From Myxococcus sp. CA023 (GTDB lineage: Bacteria > Myxococcota > Myxococcia > Myxococcales > Myxococcaceae): a stretch of 64,000 bases of DNA. Of this stretch, positions 8,028 through 16,020 are shown piece by piece. The stretch's first letter is position 1. Each line of letters starts with the position of its first letter. The stretch lies in contig NZ_JAAEAH010000005.1 in the NCBI RefSeq assembly GCF_010998615.1, forward strand, positions 62,001 to 126,000. The letters are read 5' to 3'. The notes below the pieces were generated by a model. That model made no database searches. It saw only the letters and a program-made list of their open reading frames with translations, and had not been told where the DNA came from. The translations under genes and the position numbers were made by a program.

Positions 8028-9467
8028 CTAGAACTGGTTCCAGAGGTACTGGTTGGTGACCTCGTGGTGGAACTTGACCTCCGAGTACTTCACACGGGTG
8101 CCCAGCTGCTTCGGGCTGCGCTCGGCCGTGGTCGTCTTGAGCTCGGCGAACTTGCTCTGCAAGCCCTCACCCAGGATGGACGCCACGAACTGGCTGCCCT
8201 TGAAGATGCGGATGGCGTCGAAGATGTTGTCCGGCAGGAAGCGGGTGCGGCTGCGCTTGGCCTCCGCGTCCTCCTGCGGCTGCGGGCCCTCCATGCCGGT
8301 GCGCAGCAGGGTGTAGAGCACCAGGTACGGGTTGGCGTCCGGCGCCACCGAGCGGCACTCGATGCGCGCGCTGCGCTCGTTTCCGAAGGGGATGCGCACC
8401 ATGGCACCGCGGTTGTTGGCGCTGGCCTTGATCTGGTTGGGGGCCTCGAAGTGCGGGTCCAGGCGGCGGTACGCGTTCACGCTGGAGTTGAGCGTGAGGC
8501 AGATGTCATTCGCGCTGGTGAGGATGCGGTCGATGAAGTCCCAGCCCATGGGGCTGAGGCCGTCCGGGCCGTTCTGGTCGTGGAAGAGGTTCTTCCCGCC
8601 CTTGGACAGCGACAGGTTCATGTGCATGCCGTTGCCATTGACGCCCGTCACCGGCTTCGGGAGGAAGCTGGCGGTGCAGTCCAGCTGCGCGGCCACCTGG
8701 CGGCTGAGCAGCTTGTAGAGCTGAATCTGGTCGGCCGCGATGAGGGCCTCGCTGTACGAGAAGTTGATCTCGAACTGGCTGGGCGCCACTTCGGGGTGGT
8801 CCTTCTCGTTCTGGAAGCCCATGGCGCGCTGGGCCTCGGCCACCTTGTCGATGAACGTGCGCAGCACGTCACCGGGCAGCGAGTGGTAGTAGCCGCCGGT
8901 GGAGATGAAGTCGAAGTGGCCCTTCTCGTGGAAGTGGTGCTCGGCGTCGCGGCCCTTGAAGAGGAAGCCCTCGATTTCAGGCGCCGCGTGGACCACCGTG
9001 CCGTCTTTCTGGTACATCGACTCGGTCAGCTGCTTCAGCCTGCCACGCAGGTCGGACTGGTACTGCGTGCCGTCACGCTCGTGCACCTCGCTGAACACCA
9101 GCACCTTGCCCGGACCGAAGATGTCCGAGGGCAGCCAGTAGAAGGCGCTCCAGTCGATGTTCAGCCGCAGGTCGCTCTCCTGCTGCGCGGAGAAGCCCCG
9201 GATGGAGGAGCCGTCGAAGGTGAGGTTGTCGGCGCTCTTGATGAGGAACTTCTTGTCGTAGTCCAGCATGTGCAGCCGACCCTCGAGGTCGGTGAAGCAC
9301 ACGGTGACCGCCTTGATGGCGCGTTCCTTCGTCAGGTACTCGATGCGCTCGTCACGGAGCTTCTCCTGCGCGATGTGCTTGAGGCGCTGCTCCTTGACCT
9401 TGAGGTTGCGCTCCTCGAGCTCGTCGTAGGGAATCTCCAGGAACGTCCGTAGCCCCTTCGCGTCCAT
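8028..9467 (-). CDS. glnA: Glutamine synthetase
   Basis: 479 residues of the GSI fold: ATP + glutamate + ammonia to glutamine. Recognisable blocks are VCFTDLEGRLHMLDYD (beta-grasp domain), FDGSSIRGF, the catalytic NGNGMHMNLSLSKGGKN loop, NRGAMVRIPFG (ATP/glutamate site) and IECRSVAPDANPYL. The N-terminal ~45 residues form a charged helix ahead of the usual beta-grasp domain. I do not see the NLYDLPPEE adenylylation-loop consensus of enteric GlnA, so adenylylation control is doubtful. GGAGGCACGAACA precedes the ATG. It may be an accessory rather than the sole assimilatory enzyme. Confidence 0.93.
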   Translation of the reverse strand: MDAKGLRTFLEIPYDELEERNLKVKEQRLKHIAQEKLRDERIEYLTKERAIKAVTVCFTDLEGRLHMLDYDKKFLIKSADNLTFDGSSIRGFSAQQESDLRLNIDWSAFYWLPSDIFGPGKVLVFSEVHERDGTQYQSDLRGRLKQLTESMYQKDGTVVHAAPEIEGFLFKGRDAEHHFHEKGHFDFISTGGYYHSLPGDVLRTFIDKVAEAQRAMGFQNEKDHPEVAPSQFEINFSYSEALIAADQIQLYKLLSRQVAAQLDCTASFLPKPVTGVNGNGMHMNLSLSKGGKNLFHDQNGPDGLSPMGWDFIDRILTSANDICLTLNSSVNAYRRLDPHFEAPNQIKASANNRGAMVRIPFGNERSARIECRSVAPDANPYLVLYTLLRTGMEGPQPQEDAEAKRSRTRFLPDNIFDAIRIFKGSQFVASILGEGLQSKFAELKTTTAERSPKQLGTRVKYSEVKFHHEVTNQYLWNQF

Positions 9468-9800
9468 TGTTCGTGCCTCCCAGGCCGGATTCTTCGCCGT
9501 CGGTGCGGCGGGATGAATCCGTGGGCCCAGGTATTTACATTTGCCGTTTGGAAATCAAGTCTAAATCTGGCGATGTGGAACATAAAATCTTGGCGATGAA
9601 ACGTTCTAAGCCCCCTGGATGACACTCGCGCCTACCATGGGAGCCCTCGGATTGATGGCCGGTGGACACTGGGGCGGCCGGGGGCGGTCGGTCTGGATGG
9701 GCTCGTTGCGGGCGTCCGGGAAGTGGGCCGCGTAGCCGTGGGGAGGGCTTCCCGGTCGGCCCCAGGCAGGCGGGCGGATGCCGCGGAGTAGGATGTCCGC
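9468..9800. other. Intergenic region with the glutamine synthetase promoter
   Basis: A 333-base divergent gap between glnA and the hydrolase gene. Bases ~9530-9605 are conspicuously AT-rich for this genome and probably hold the minus-strand glnA promoter; TTGATT and TAAATA on that strand are 15 bases apart. Two short TGGCGATG copies lie at ~9572 and ~9593. I see no convincing sigma-54 element. Bases 9606-9790 are GC-rich and featureless. Confidence 0.4.
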
Positions 9801-10607
9801 ATGAGCTCGATGTGGGTCCTGGAGACGCCCGCTCCCACCGCGGATGCGCGCGTGGCGTATGGCGGGGAGCCCCACCAGTTCGGGGACCTGCGAATGCCCG
9901 AAGGGCCTGGGCCGCACCCGGTGGTGGTCGTCATCCATGGTGGCTTCTGGCGCGCGAAGTACGACCTGGAGCATGCCGGGCACCTGTGCGCGGACCTGAC
10001 CCGGCGCGGCTTCGCGACGTGGAGCCTGGAGTACCGGCGCGTGGGGCACGAAGGCGGTGGCTGGCCCGGCACGCTGGAGGACGTGGCGCGCGGCACTGAC
10101 TTCCTGCGCACGCTCGCACAGGCGCATGCGCTGGACCTCTCGCGCGTCGTGGCGCTCGGCCACTCGGCGGGAGGGCACCTGGTGGCGTGGCTGGGGGCCA
10201 GGCACCGGCTGCGGCCCGGCGATGCGCTTTACAGTGCGGCGCCGTTGCCCCTGCATGGCGTGGTGCCGCTGGCGGGCGTCGTGGACCTGCCGCGCGCGTT
10301 CGCGCACCGGCTGGGGGATGGCATCGTGGAGACGTTCCTGGGCGGCACGCCGTCCTCGGTGCCGGAGCGCTATCGCACGGCTTCGCCCGCGTCGCTCCAG
10401 CCGATCGGGGTGCCCCAGGTGCTCGTCCACGGAGCGGAGGACGACACCGTGCCCGTGTTGATGAGCGAGGACTTCTGCGTGCGCGGCCGTGAGTTGGGAG
10501 ACGACGTCCGCTGCGTCACCTTGCCGGGCGCGGGGCACTTCGAGGTCATCGACCCCAAGGCTCCGGAGTGGGGCAAGGTGGTGGAGGCCGTGCGCTCTCT
10601 CGTGTGA
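9801..10607 (+). CDS. Alpha/beta hydrolase, candidate kynurenine formamidase
   Basis: 268 residues with an HGGFW oxyanion motif (~residues 49-53), the nucleophile elbow GHSAGG (~117), and an acid/His pair near VHGAEDDTVP and GAGHFEVI. HGGxW is typical of AFMID-type kynurenine formamidases, which hydrolyse N-formylkynurenine to kynurenine. The gene lies beside, and convergent with, an operon containing kynurenine monooxygenase and kynureninase but no other formamidase. That makes the assignment attractive. Generic esterases and acylaminoacyl-peptidase-like hydrolases share the motif, so the substrate stays an inference. ATG 9801 follows GGATGTCC. Confidence 0.62.
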   Translation: MSSMWVLETPAPTADARVAYGGEPHQFGDLRMPEGPGPHPVVVVIHGGFWRAKYDLEHAGHLCADLTRRGFATWSLEYRRVGHEGGGWPGTLEDVARGTDFLRTLAQAHALDLSRVVALGHSAGGHLVAWLGARHRLRPGDALYSAAPLPLHGVVPLAGVVDLPRAFAHRLGDGIVETFLGGTPSSVPERYRTASPASLQPIGVPQVLVHGAEDDTVPVLMSEDFCVRGRELGDDVRCVTLPGAGHFEVIDPKAPEWGKVVEAVRSLV

Positions 10608-10638
10608 GTGGGCGCACCAGCCTCCGAGTCCCGTTGGC

Positions 10639-11376
10639 TCAGAAGCCCCGCTGCGCGCCGCCGTCCACCGCGATGGACTGACCGGTGATGTACGACGCCT
10701 GCTCGGAGGAGAGGAACGCCGTGAGCGCGGCCAGCTCCTCCGGGCGGCCCAGTCTCCGCGCGGGAATCTGCGGCGCCACCTTCTCATCCGTCAGCCCGAG
10801 CTGCTGCATGCGCTCGGTGGCGTGGTAACCCGGTAGCACCGCGTTCAGCGTGACGCCGTGCTGCGCCACCTCGTTGCTCACCGTCTTCACGAGCCCGAGC
10901 AGGCCCGCGCGCAGGCCGTTGGAGATGGTCAGGTTGTTCATCGCCTCGCGCGCCGCCAGCGACGTCACCAGGACGATGCGGCCCCACTGGCGCTCCTTCA
11001 TCCCCGGGAGCACCGCCTGGATGCCGTCCACCGCGGCCATCCACAGGCTCTGGAAGCCGAGCTGCCACTGCTCCGCCGTCAGCGATTCGAAGCCGCCCGA
11101 CGGCGGCCCGCCCGTGTTCACCACGAGGACGTCCACGCCGCCCAGCTTCGCGCTGACGGTTTCGACCAGCGCCTTCGCGGCCCCGGGCTGCGTCAAGTCA
11201 CACGGCACCGCGAGCGCCGCGCCCAGCTTCTTCGCGGCCTGCTCCAGCTTGTCGCCACCGCGCGAGCAGATGGCCACCGTGGCGCCTTCCTTCACCAGCG
11301 CCTCCGCGATGGCGTAGCCCAGCCCCGCGGACGCGCCCATCACCAGCGCGCGCCTACCCTTCAGTCCGAAATCCAT
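10639..11376 (-). CDS. Atypical short-chain dehydrogenase/reductase
   Basis: 245 residues with a classical GASAGLGYAIAEAL NAD(P) motif (residues ~14-27), NTGG in place of the usual NNAG, a V-S-L strand, and a C-terminal ITGQSIAVDGG. The catalytic Y-x-x-x-K is not recognisable: the expected stretch reads ISNGLRAGLLG, so Ser and Arg lie where Tyr and Lys should be. The start lies 23 bases inside the end of kmo, making it the last gene of the kynurenine operon. A pathway role is possible, but no step in the known route obviously needs it. Confidence 0.85.
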   Translation of the reverse strand: MDFGLKGRRALVMGASAGLGYAIAEALVKEGATVAICSRGGDKLEQAAKKLGAALAVPCDLTQPGAAKALVETVSAKLGGVDVLVVNTGGPPSGGFESLTAEQWQLGFQSLWMAAVDGIQAVLPGMKERQWGRIVLVTSLAAREAMNNLTISNGLRAGLLGLVKTVSNEVAQHGVTLNAVLPGYHATERMQQLGLTDEKVAPQIPARRLGRPEELAALTAFLSSEQASYITGQSIAVDGGAQRGF

Positions 11377-12748
11377 CAGCGTGCTCCTTCATGAATGGTG
11401 TCAGTCGGCTTCGGATGAGCTCCGCCGCGCGCTTCAGGTCCACGTCCTCCGCCCGCGGCAGGCCCTCGCTCAGCTCGGAGACGATGCCGTCCGTCAGCGC
11501 ACCCACCTGATAGGCCAGCCGGTAAGGCACGTGGCTGAAGCTCACCAGGGAGTAGCGGCTGACGAACTCGCCCGGGAAGGCGTTGAGCAGCACCTTCTCC
11601 ACGGCCTTCCGAAGCTGGAAGCGCGGGTCGCCGGTGCTGTCGCGCATCTCGACGAAGTTCTCCACCGCCATGTCGGCGATGGCGTCCGCGTTCGTCTTGC
11701 GCAGGCGTTCGAAGTCCGTGAAGACCTGCTCCCAGCCGGCGCCCTGTCCCAGCAGTTGGTTCAGGACGACGCAGTCCTCGAAGCCGCAGTTCATCCCCTG
11801 GCCGAAGAAGGGGACGATGGCGTGCGCTGCGTCGCCCAGCAGCAGCGTCTGCCCACCCGCGTGCCAGGGCGCGCCCTTCACCGTCACCATGCTGCCCGTG
11901 GGGCGCGAGAAGAACGCCTCCACCAGGTCCGGGATGAGCGCCTTCGCGTCTGGGAACTGCGCGCCGAAGAACGCCTCCAGCTTCGCGGGTGTGTCCAGGG
12001 ACGCGAAGCTCACCGGCCCCTGCCAGGGCAGGAACAGCGTGCAGGTGAAGCTGCCTTCCTCGTCGGGCAGCGCGATCAACATGAACGTGCCGCGAGGCCA
12101 GATGTGGAGCGCGTGCTTCTCCATCTGGAACGCGCCGCCGGGGCCCGCCGGAATCGTCAACTCCTTGTACCCGTGGCCGAGCTGCTCCTGCGTCCCCTTG
12201 AAGTCCGGCCGCTTCTCCAAGGCCTGGCGGATGGCGGAGGCGGAGCCGTCCGTGCCGAACACCACGCGGCCGGGCTCCTGGCGCGCCTCTCCGGTGGCGT
12301 CGTCGTGCACCGTGAGCGCGCCCGAGCCGAAGTCCACGTCCGTCACCCGCTGCTTGAAGCGGATGCGCACCTTCCCGGTGGCCTCCGCCGCCGTCATGAG
12401 GAAGGCGTTCAGCCACCCGCGCGACATCGCGTTGATGTGCTGCGAGTCGTCCTTGCCGTAGGGCTGGTAGACGAGCTCGCCTTGCGGCGGGTGAATCATC
12501 CGCCCGCGCATGGGGATGGCGTGCTTCAGCGCCTCGTCTTCCAGGCCTACCTGCCGGAGCGCGTGCAGCCCGCGCGTGGAGATGGCCAGGTTGATGGAGC
12601 GGCCCGCGTCGACCAGCTCGCGCCGCATGTCCGGGCGCCGCTCCAGCAGTTCCACGGTGTGGCCCCGGCGCGCCAGGTAGATGGAGAGCAGCGAGCCCAC
12701 CAGCCCCGCGCCCACCACGGTGACGGTGTCCTTGCGAGCCTCACTCAC
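11354..12748 (-). CDS. kmo: Kynurenine 3-monooxygenase
   Basis: 464-residue FAD-dependent aromatic hydroxylase converting kynurenine to 3-hydroxykynurenine with NADPH and O2. It shows the N-terminal GAGLVGSLLSIYLARRGHTV dinucleotide fold, R-S-I-N-L-A-I-S-T-R-G near residue 50 as in KMO proteins, the LLGDAAHAIVPFFGQGMNCGFEDC FAD-ribityl motif near 300, and an FSHVPYRLAYQ segment. The C-terminus lacks the long membrane anchor of eukaryotic enzymes. It overlaps kynU upstream by 8 bases and the SDR downstream by 23, consistent with one transcript. Confidence 0.93.
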   Translation of the reverse strand: MSEARKDTVTVVGAGLVGSLLSIYLARRGHTVELLERRPDMRRELVDAGRSINLAISTRGLHALRQVGLEDEALKHAIPMRGRMIHPPQGELVYQPYGKDDSQHINAMSRGWLNAFLMTAAEATGKVRIRFKQRVTDVDFGSGALTVHDDATGEARQEPGRVVFGTDGSASAIRQALEKRPDFKGTQEQLGHGYKELTIPAGPGGAFQMEKHALHIWPRGTFMLIALPDEEGSFTCTLFLPWQGPVSFASLDTPAKLEAFFGAQFPDAKALIPDLVEAFFSRPTGSMVTVKGAPWHAGGQTLLLGDAAHAIVPFFGQGMNCGFEDCVVLNQLLGQGAGWEQVFTDFERLRKTNADAIADMAVENFVEMRDSTGDPRFQLRKAVEKVLLNAFPGEFVSRYSLVSFSHVPYRLAYQVGALTDGIVSELSEGLPRAEDVDLKRAAELIRSRLTPFMKEHADGFRTEG

Positions 12749-14021
12749 GGGCGTGGCCCTCCAGCGTCTTCACGAAGCGGTACACGTCCGTGAAGGAGTT
12801 GTAGAGCGGAGCGGGCGCGGCGCGGATGATGTCCGGCTTGCGGAAGTCGCAGATGATGCCCGCGTCGCCCAGCCGCTTCAGCAGGCCCTGGGGCTCGCCC
12901 CGGAAGCGCAGGGACAACTGGGCGCCGCGCTGCTTCACGTCCCGGGGCGTGGTGATGCGCACGAAGCCCTCGGGCAGCCTGTCCAACAGGAACTCCAGGA
13001 AGCCGGTGAGGCGCTCGCTCTTGGCGCGCAGCGCCGCCATGCCGGCCTGGTCGAACAGCTCCAGGGACGCGCGCAGCGCCGCGAGCTGGAAGATGGGCGG
13101 GTTGGAGAGCTGCCACCCCTCCGCGCCCGGCAGCGCGCTGAAGGTGGGCCCCATCTGGAAGCGCGTCTGCTTGTCGTGACCCCACCAGCCCTCGAAGCGG
13201 GGCAGGTCCTTCGTGTTCGCGTGCCGCTCGTGGACGAACACGCCGCCCAGCGCGCCCGGGCCCGCGTTGAGGTACTTGTACGAGCACCACACCGCGAAGT
13301 CCGGCCCGTCTTCGTGCAGCGACAGCTTCAGGTTGCCCGCGCCGTGCGCCAGGTCGAAGCCGACGAAGCAGCCCTTGGCGTGCGCGGCCTTCGTAATCGC
13401 GGCCAGGTCGAAGGCCTGCCCGGTGAGGTAGTTCACGCTGCCCAGCATCACCAGCGCCACCTCGTGGCCGTGCTGCTCCAGCGTGGCGAGGATGTCCTCG
13501 GTGCGCAGCGTCTCCTCGCCCGCGCGGGGCGTGAGCTCCAGCACGGCCTCTCGCGCGTCGTAGCCGTGGAAGCGCACCTGGGAGGCGACGGCGTACTGGT
13601 CCGACGGGAAGGCGCCGGCCTCCACCAGGATTTTGAAGCGCTGCTTCGTGGGCCGGTAGAACGACACCATCATCAGGTGCAGGTTCACCGACAGGGTGTT
13701 CATCACCACCACTTCCAACGGCTTGGCGCCCACCAGCCGCGCGGCCTGCTCGGTGACGAGCTCGTGGTAGTGCAGCCACGGGTGGCGGCCGTGGTGGTGG
13801 CCCTCCACGCCCAGCCGCGCCCAGTCCTCCAGCTCCTCCTGGATGTAGCGCGCGGCGTTGCGCGGCTGCAGGCCCAGCGAGTTGCCCGCCAGGTACACCA
13901 CCGGCTTGCCGTCCGGGCCAGGCGGGAAGTGGAACGCGTCGCGGTAGCCGCGCAGCGCGTCTTCCGCGTCCAGCTTCCGCGCGAAGACCTCGGAGTCCTC
14001 GAAGGGGTACGGCGTCGTCAT
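12741..14021 (-). CDS. kynU: Kynureninase
   Basis: 426-residue PLP enzyme cleaving 3-hydroxykynurenine (or kynurenine) to 3-hydroxyanthranilate and alanine. Visible features are YLAGNSLGLQPRN near the N-terminus, the GFDLAHGAGN strand holding the PLP aspartate, and CSYKYLNAGPGALGGVFVHE, whose Lys in the SYKYLN motif forms the Schiff base. The MTTPYPF start at 14021 overlaps the preceding decarboxylase stop by 4 bases. A longer frame to 14054 would add only 11 non-conserved residues. Confidence 0.94.
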   Translation of the reverse strand: MTTPYPFEDSEVFARKLDAEDALRGYRDAFHFPPGPDGKPVVYLAGNSLGLQPRNAARYIQEELEDWARLGVEGHHHGRHPWLHYHELVTEQAARLVGAKPLEVVVMNTLSVNLHLMMVSFYRPTKQRFKILVEAGAFPSDQYAVASQVRFHGYDAREAVLELTPRAGEETLRTEDILATLEQHGHEVALVMLGSVNYLTGQAFDLAAITKAAHAKGCFVGFDLAHGAGNLKLSLHEDGPDFAVWCSYKYLNAGPGALGGVFVHERHANTKDLPRFEGWWGHDKQTRFQMGPTFSALPGAEGWQLSNPPIFQLAALRASLELFDQAGMAALRAKSERLTGFLEFLLDRLPEGFVRITTPRDVKQRGAQLSLRFRGEPQGLLKRLGDAGIICDFRKPDIIRAAPAPLYNSFTDVYRFVKTLEGHARE

Positions 14022-15034
14022 GGTGCGAAGTCCTCGGGGGCGCGTCCCAGCCAATCGAAGGCGTTGCGCCAGAGCAGCCGCTCACGCGCGGCGGGTTCCA
14101 GCTCGGTCAGGGACTCGATGAGCGTGCCCGGGCGGTCCTCGCCCAGGGGGAAGGGGTAGTCACTGCCGAGCGCCACCTTGTCCTGCCCGAAGAGCCGGAC
14201 GATGTAGCGCAGCGCCTCCGGGTCGTGGACCAGCGAGTCCACCCAGAAGCGGCCCAGGTAGTCCCGGGGCGGCACCTTGTTGTCCACGGCCACCAGGTCC
14301 GGCCGGGCCTCGAAGCCGTGCTGAATCCGGCCGAGCGTGTGCGGGAACGCGCCGCCGCCGTGCGCGAAGGCGAAGCGCAGCTTGGGCAGCCGCTCCAGCA
14401 CGCCGCCGAAGATGATGGAGCAGATGGCCAGCGACACCTCGGCCGGCATGCCCACCAGCCACGGCAGCCAGTACTTCTGCATCTTCGCCTCGCCCATCAT
14501 GTCCCACGGGTGGACGAAGACGGACGCGCCCAGCTCGCTGGCGGCCTCGAAGAAGGGGAACAGCGCCGGGTCGGACAGGTTCCAGTCGTTGACGTGCGAG
14601 CCAATCTGCACACCCGCCAGCCCCAGCTCCTTCACGCAGCGCTCCAGCTCGCGCACCGCCAGCTCCGGGGACTGGAGCGGCACCGTGCCCAGGCCCACGA
14701 AGCGCTTCGGGTGCGCGTGCACCACGGAGGCGAGGTGGTCATTGAGGAAGCGCGCCAGGTCCGCGCCGTGCTCCGGCTTCGTCCAGTAGCCGAACATGAC
14801 TGGAATCGTGGACAGCACCTGGACGTGGACGCCGGCCGCGTCGCACTCCTCGATGCGCTTCACCGGGTCCCAGCAGTTGCTTTCGATTTCGCGGAAGAAC
14901 TTGCCGTCATCCCGGAGCATGCGCGCGCGGCAGGGCGCGTGGTGGTCCAGGGTGATGAATCCGCCGTAGCCGTAGCGCTCGGCGAAGCGCGGCAGGTGGG
15001 CGGGGAGGAGGTGCGTGTGGATGTCGACCTTCAA
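14018..15034 (-). CDS. 2-amino-3-carboxymuconate-6-semialdehyde decarboxylase (ACMSD)
   Basis: 338 residues of the amidohydrolase superfamily. VDIHTHLLP at the N-terminus supplies the HxH zinc ligands. A FVHPWDMMG segment provides the next His, AHGGGAFPHTLGRI the following one, and LGSDYPFPLGED the aspartate, as in ACMSD. The enzyme diverts ACMS from spontaneous quinolinate formation into 2-aminomuconate semialdehyde. The most likely start is TTG 15034, in a TTGA overlap with the dioxygenase stop; the frame stays open upstream but only shadows that gene. Confidence 0.92.
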   Translation of the reverse strand: MKVDIHTHLLPAHLPRFAERYGYGGFITLDHHAPCRARMLRDDGKFFREIESNCWDPVKRIEECDAAGVHVQVLSTIPVMFGYWTKPEHGADLARFLNDHLASVVHAHPKRFVGLGTVPLQSPELAVRELERCVKELGLAGVQIGSHVNDWNLSDPALFPFFEAASELGASVFVHPWDMMGEAKMQKYWLPWLVGMPAEVSLAICSIIFGGVLERLPKLRFAFAHGGGAFPHTLGRIQHGFEARPDLVAVDNKVPPRDYLGRFWVDSLVHDPEALRYIVRLFGQDKVALGSDYPFPLGEDRPGTLIESLTELEPAARERLLWRNAFDWLGRAPEDFAP

Positions 15035-15555
15035 CGGGCGGGACCTCCCTTGACCACCTTCGTCCCGCACTTCTTGCAGGTGCAGTTGTCGGGGTTGCCG
15101 TAGAAGTGCTCGAAGATGGGCGGCAGCTGCGTCACCAGGTTGGTGACATGCACGAACTCTTCGTAGAGCTTCTCGCCGCACTGCGGGCACAGCCACATGA
15201 AGCCGTCCAGCTCCTTCGGCTGGCGGCGGCGCTCCAGCACCAGGCCCACCGTACCCGCGGGACGCTGGGGCGAGTGGGGCACATTGGGCGGCAGCAGGAA
15301 TATCTCCCCTTCGTGGATGGGGATGTCCTGCACCTGGCCCTCGTCGATGACCCGCAGGTTCATCGTGCCCTCGAGCTGGTAGAAGAACTCCTCGCCCTCG
15401 TTGATGTGGAAGTCCGTGCGCGCGTTGGGTCCGCCGACGACGGTGACCATGAACTCCCGGTCCTCCCACACCTGCTGGTTGCCCACGGGGGGCTTGAGCA
15501 GGTGGCGGTGCTCATCAATCCACTTCTTGAAGTTGATGGGGGTCAGGCGGCCCAT
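15031..15555 (-). CDS. 3-Hydroxyanthranilate 3,4-dioxygenase
   Basis: 174-residue cupin that opens the ring of 3-hydroxyanthranilate. The iron ligands sit in DFHINEGEEFFYQLEG (His and Glu) and VPHSPQRP (second His). The C-terminus carries CPQC and CKKC pairs, the rubredoxin-like second metal site of bacterial enzymes of this family. Two operon neighbours, ACMSD downstream and the RidA-like deaminase upstream (one base separates them), perform later steps. ATG 15555 is the natural start. Confidence 0.94.
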   Translation of the reverse strand: MGRLTPINFKKWIDEHRHLLKPPVGNQQVWEDREFMVTVVGGPNARTDFHINEGEEFFYQLEGTMNLRVIDEGQVQDIPIHEGEIFLLPPNVPHSPQRPAGTVGLVLERRRQPKELDGFMWLCPQCGEKLYEEFVHVTNLVTQLPPIFEHFYGNPDNCTCKKCGTKVVKGGPAR

Positions 15556-15987
15556 TCATTCACCTCCGATGGTGGCGATGCACTTGAGCTCGATGGCAAT
15601 CGGCGTGGGCAGCCGGTTGATTTCAAGCGTCGTGCGGCACGGCGGGTTGTCCTTGAAGTACTCCGCCCACAGCCGGTTGAAGGTGGGGAAGTCCTTCTTC
15701 ATGTCGGTGAGGTACACCGTCACGTCCACCAGCTTGTCCCAGGACGAGCCCGCGTCCTCCAGGATGTAGCGGACGTTGCGGAACACCGAGTGGCACTGCG
15801 CCTCGATGTCGTACGAGACGATGTTGCCCTCCGCGTCCAGCTCCACACCGGGAATCTTCTTCGTGCCGCGCTCGCGCGGGCCCACGCCGGACAGGAACAG
15901 GAGGTTGCCCACGCGCCGGGCGTGGGGGTACAGGCCCACCGGTTCGGGGGCCTTCTGCGAATCGACTCGTGCGCTGTCACTGCTCAC
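15556..15987 (-). CDS. RidA/YjgF-family protein, probable 2-aminomuconate deaminase
   Basis: 143 residues with the RidA fold: LFLSGVGPRERGT, RNVRYILEDAGSSWDKLVDVTVYLTDMKKDF and the CRTTLEINRLPTPIAIELKCIA end, where the CRTT arginine is the carboxylate-binding residue of the family. In 2-aminomuconate degradation clusters, such a protein (NbaF/AmnD type) hydrolyses 2-aminomuconate to 4-oxalocrotonate. The operon position between the semialdehyde dehydrogenase and the dioxygenase favours this over a general enamine deaminase. Start GTG 15987 follows GAGGAGAA. Confidence 0.86.
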   Translation of the reverse strand: MSSDSARVDSQKAPEPVGLYPHARRVGNLLFLSGVGPRERGTKKIPGVELDAEGNIVSYDIEAQCHSVFRNVRYILEDAGSSWDKLVDVTVYLTDMKKDFPTFNRLWAEYFKDNPPCRTTLEINRLPTPIAIELKCIATIGGE

Positions 15988-16020
15988 GGCGTGTTCTCCT
16001 CACGTGGGGGCTAGGGGGGC

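Noticed and set aside
8064..9452. 462-codon plus-strand ORF opposite glutamine synthetase
   Set aside because: A shadow of glnA with Val/Arg/Leu/Ala-only composition and no ribosome-binding site.
9468..9620. Sigma-54 promoter for glutamine synthetase
   Set aside because: Sigma-54 control of glnA is common elsewhere, but I found no GG-N10-GC element on the minus strand in this gap.
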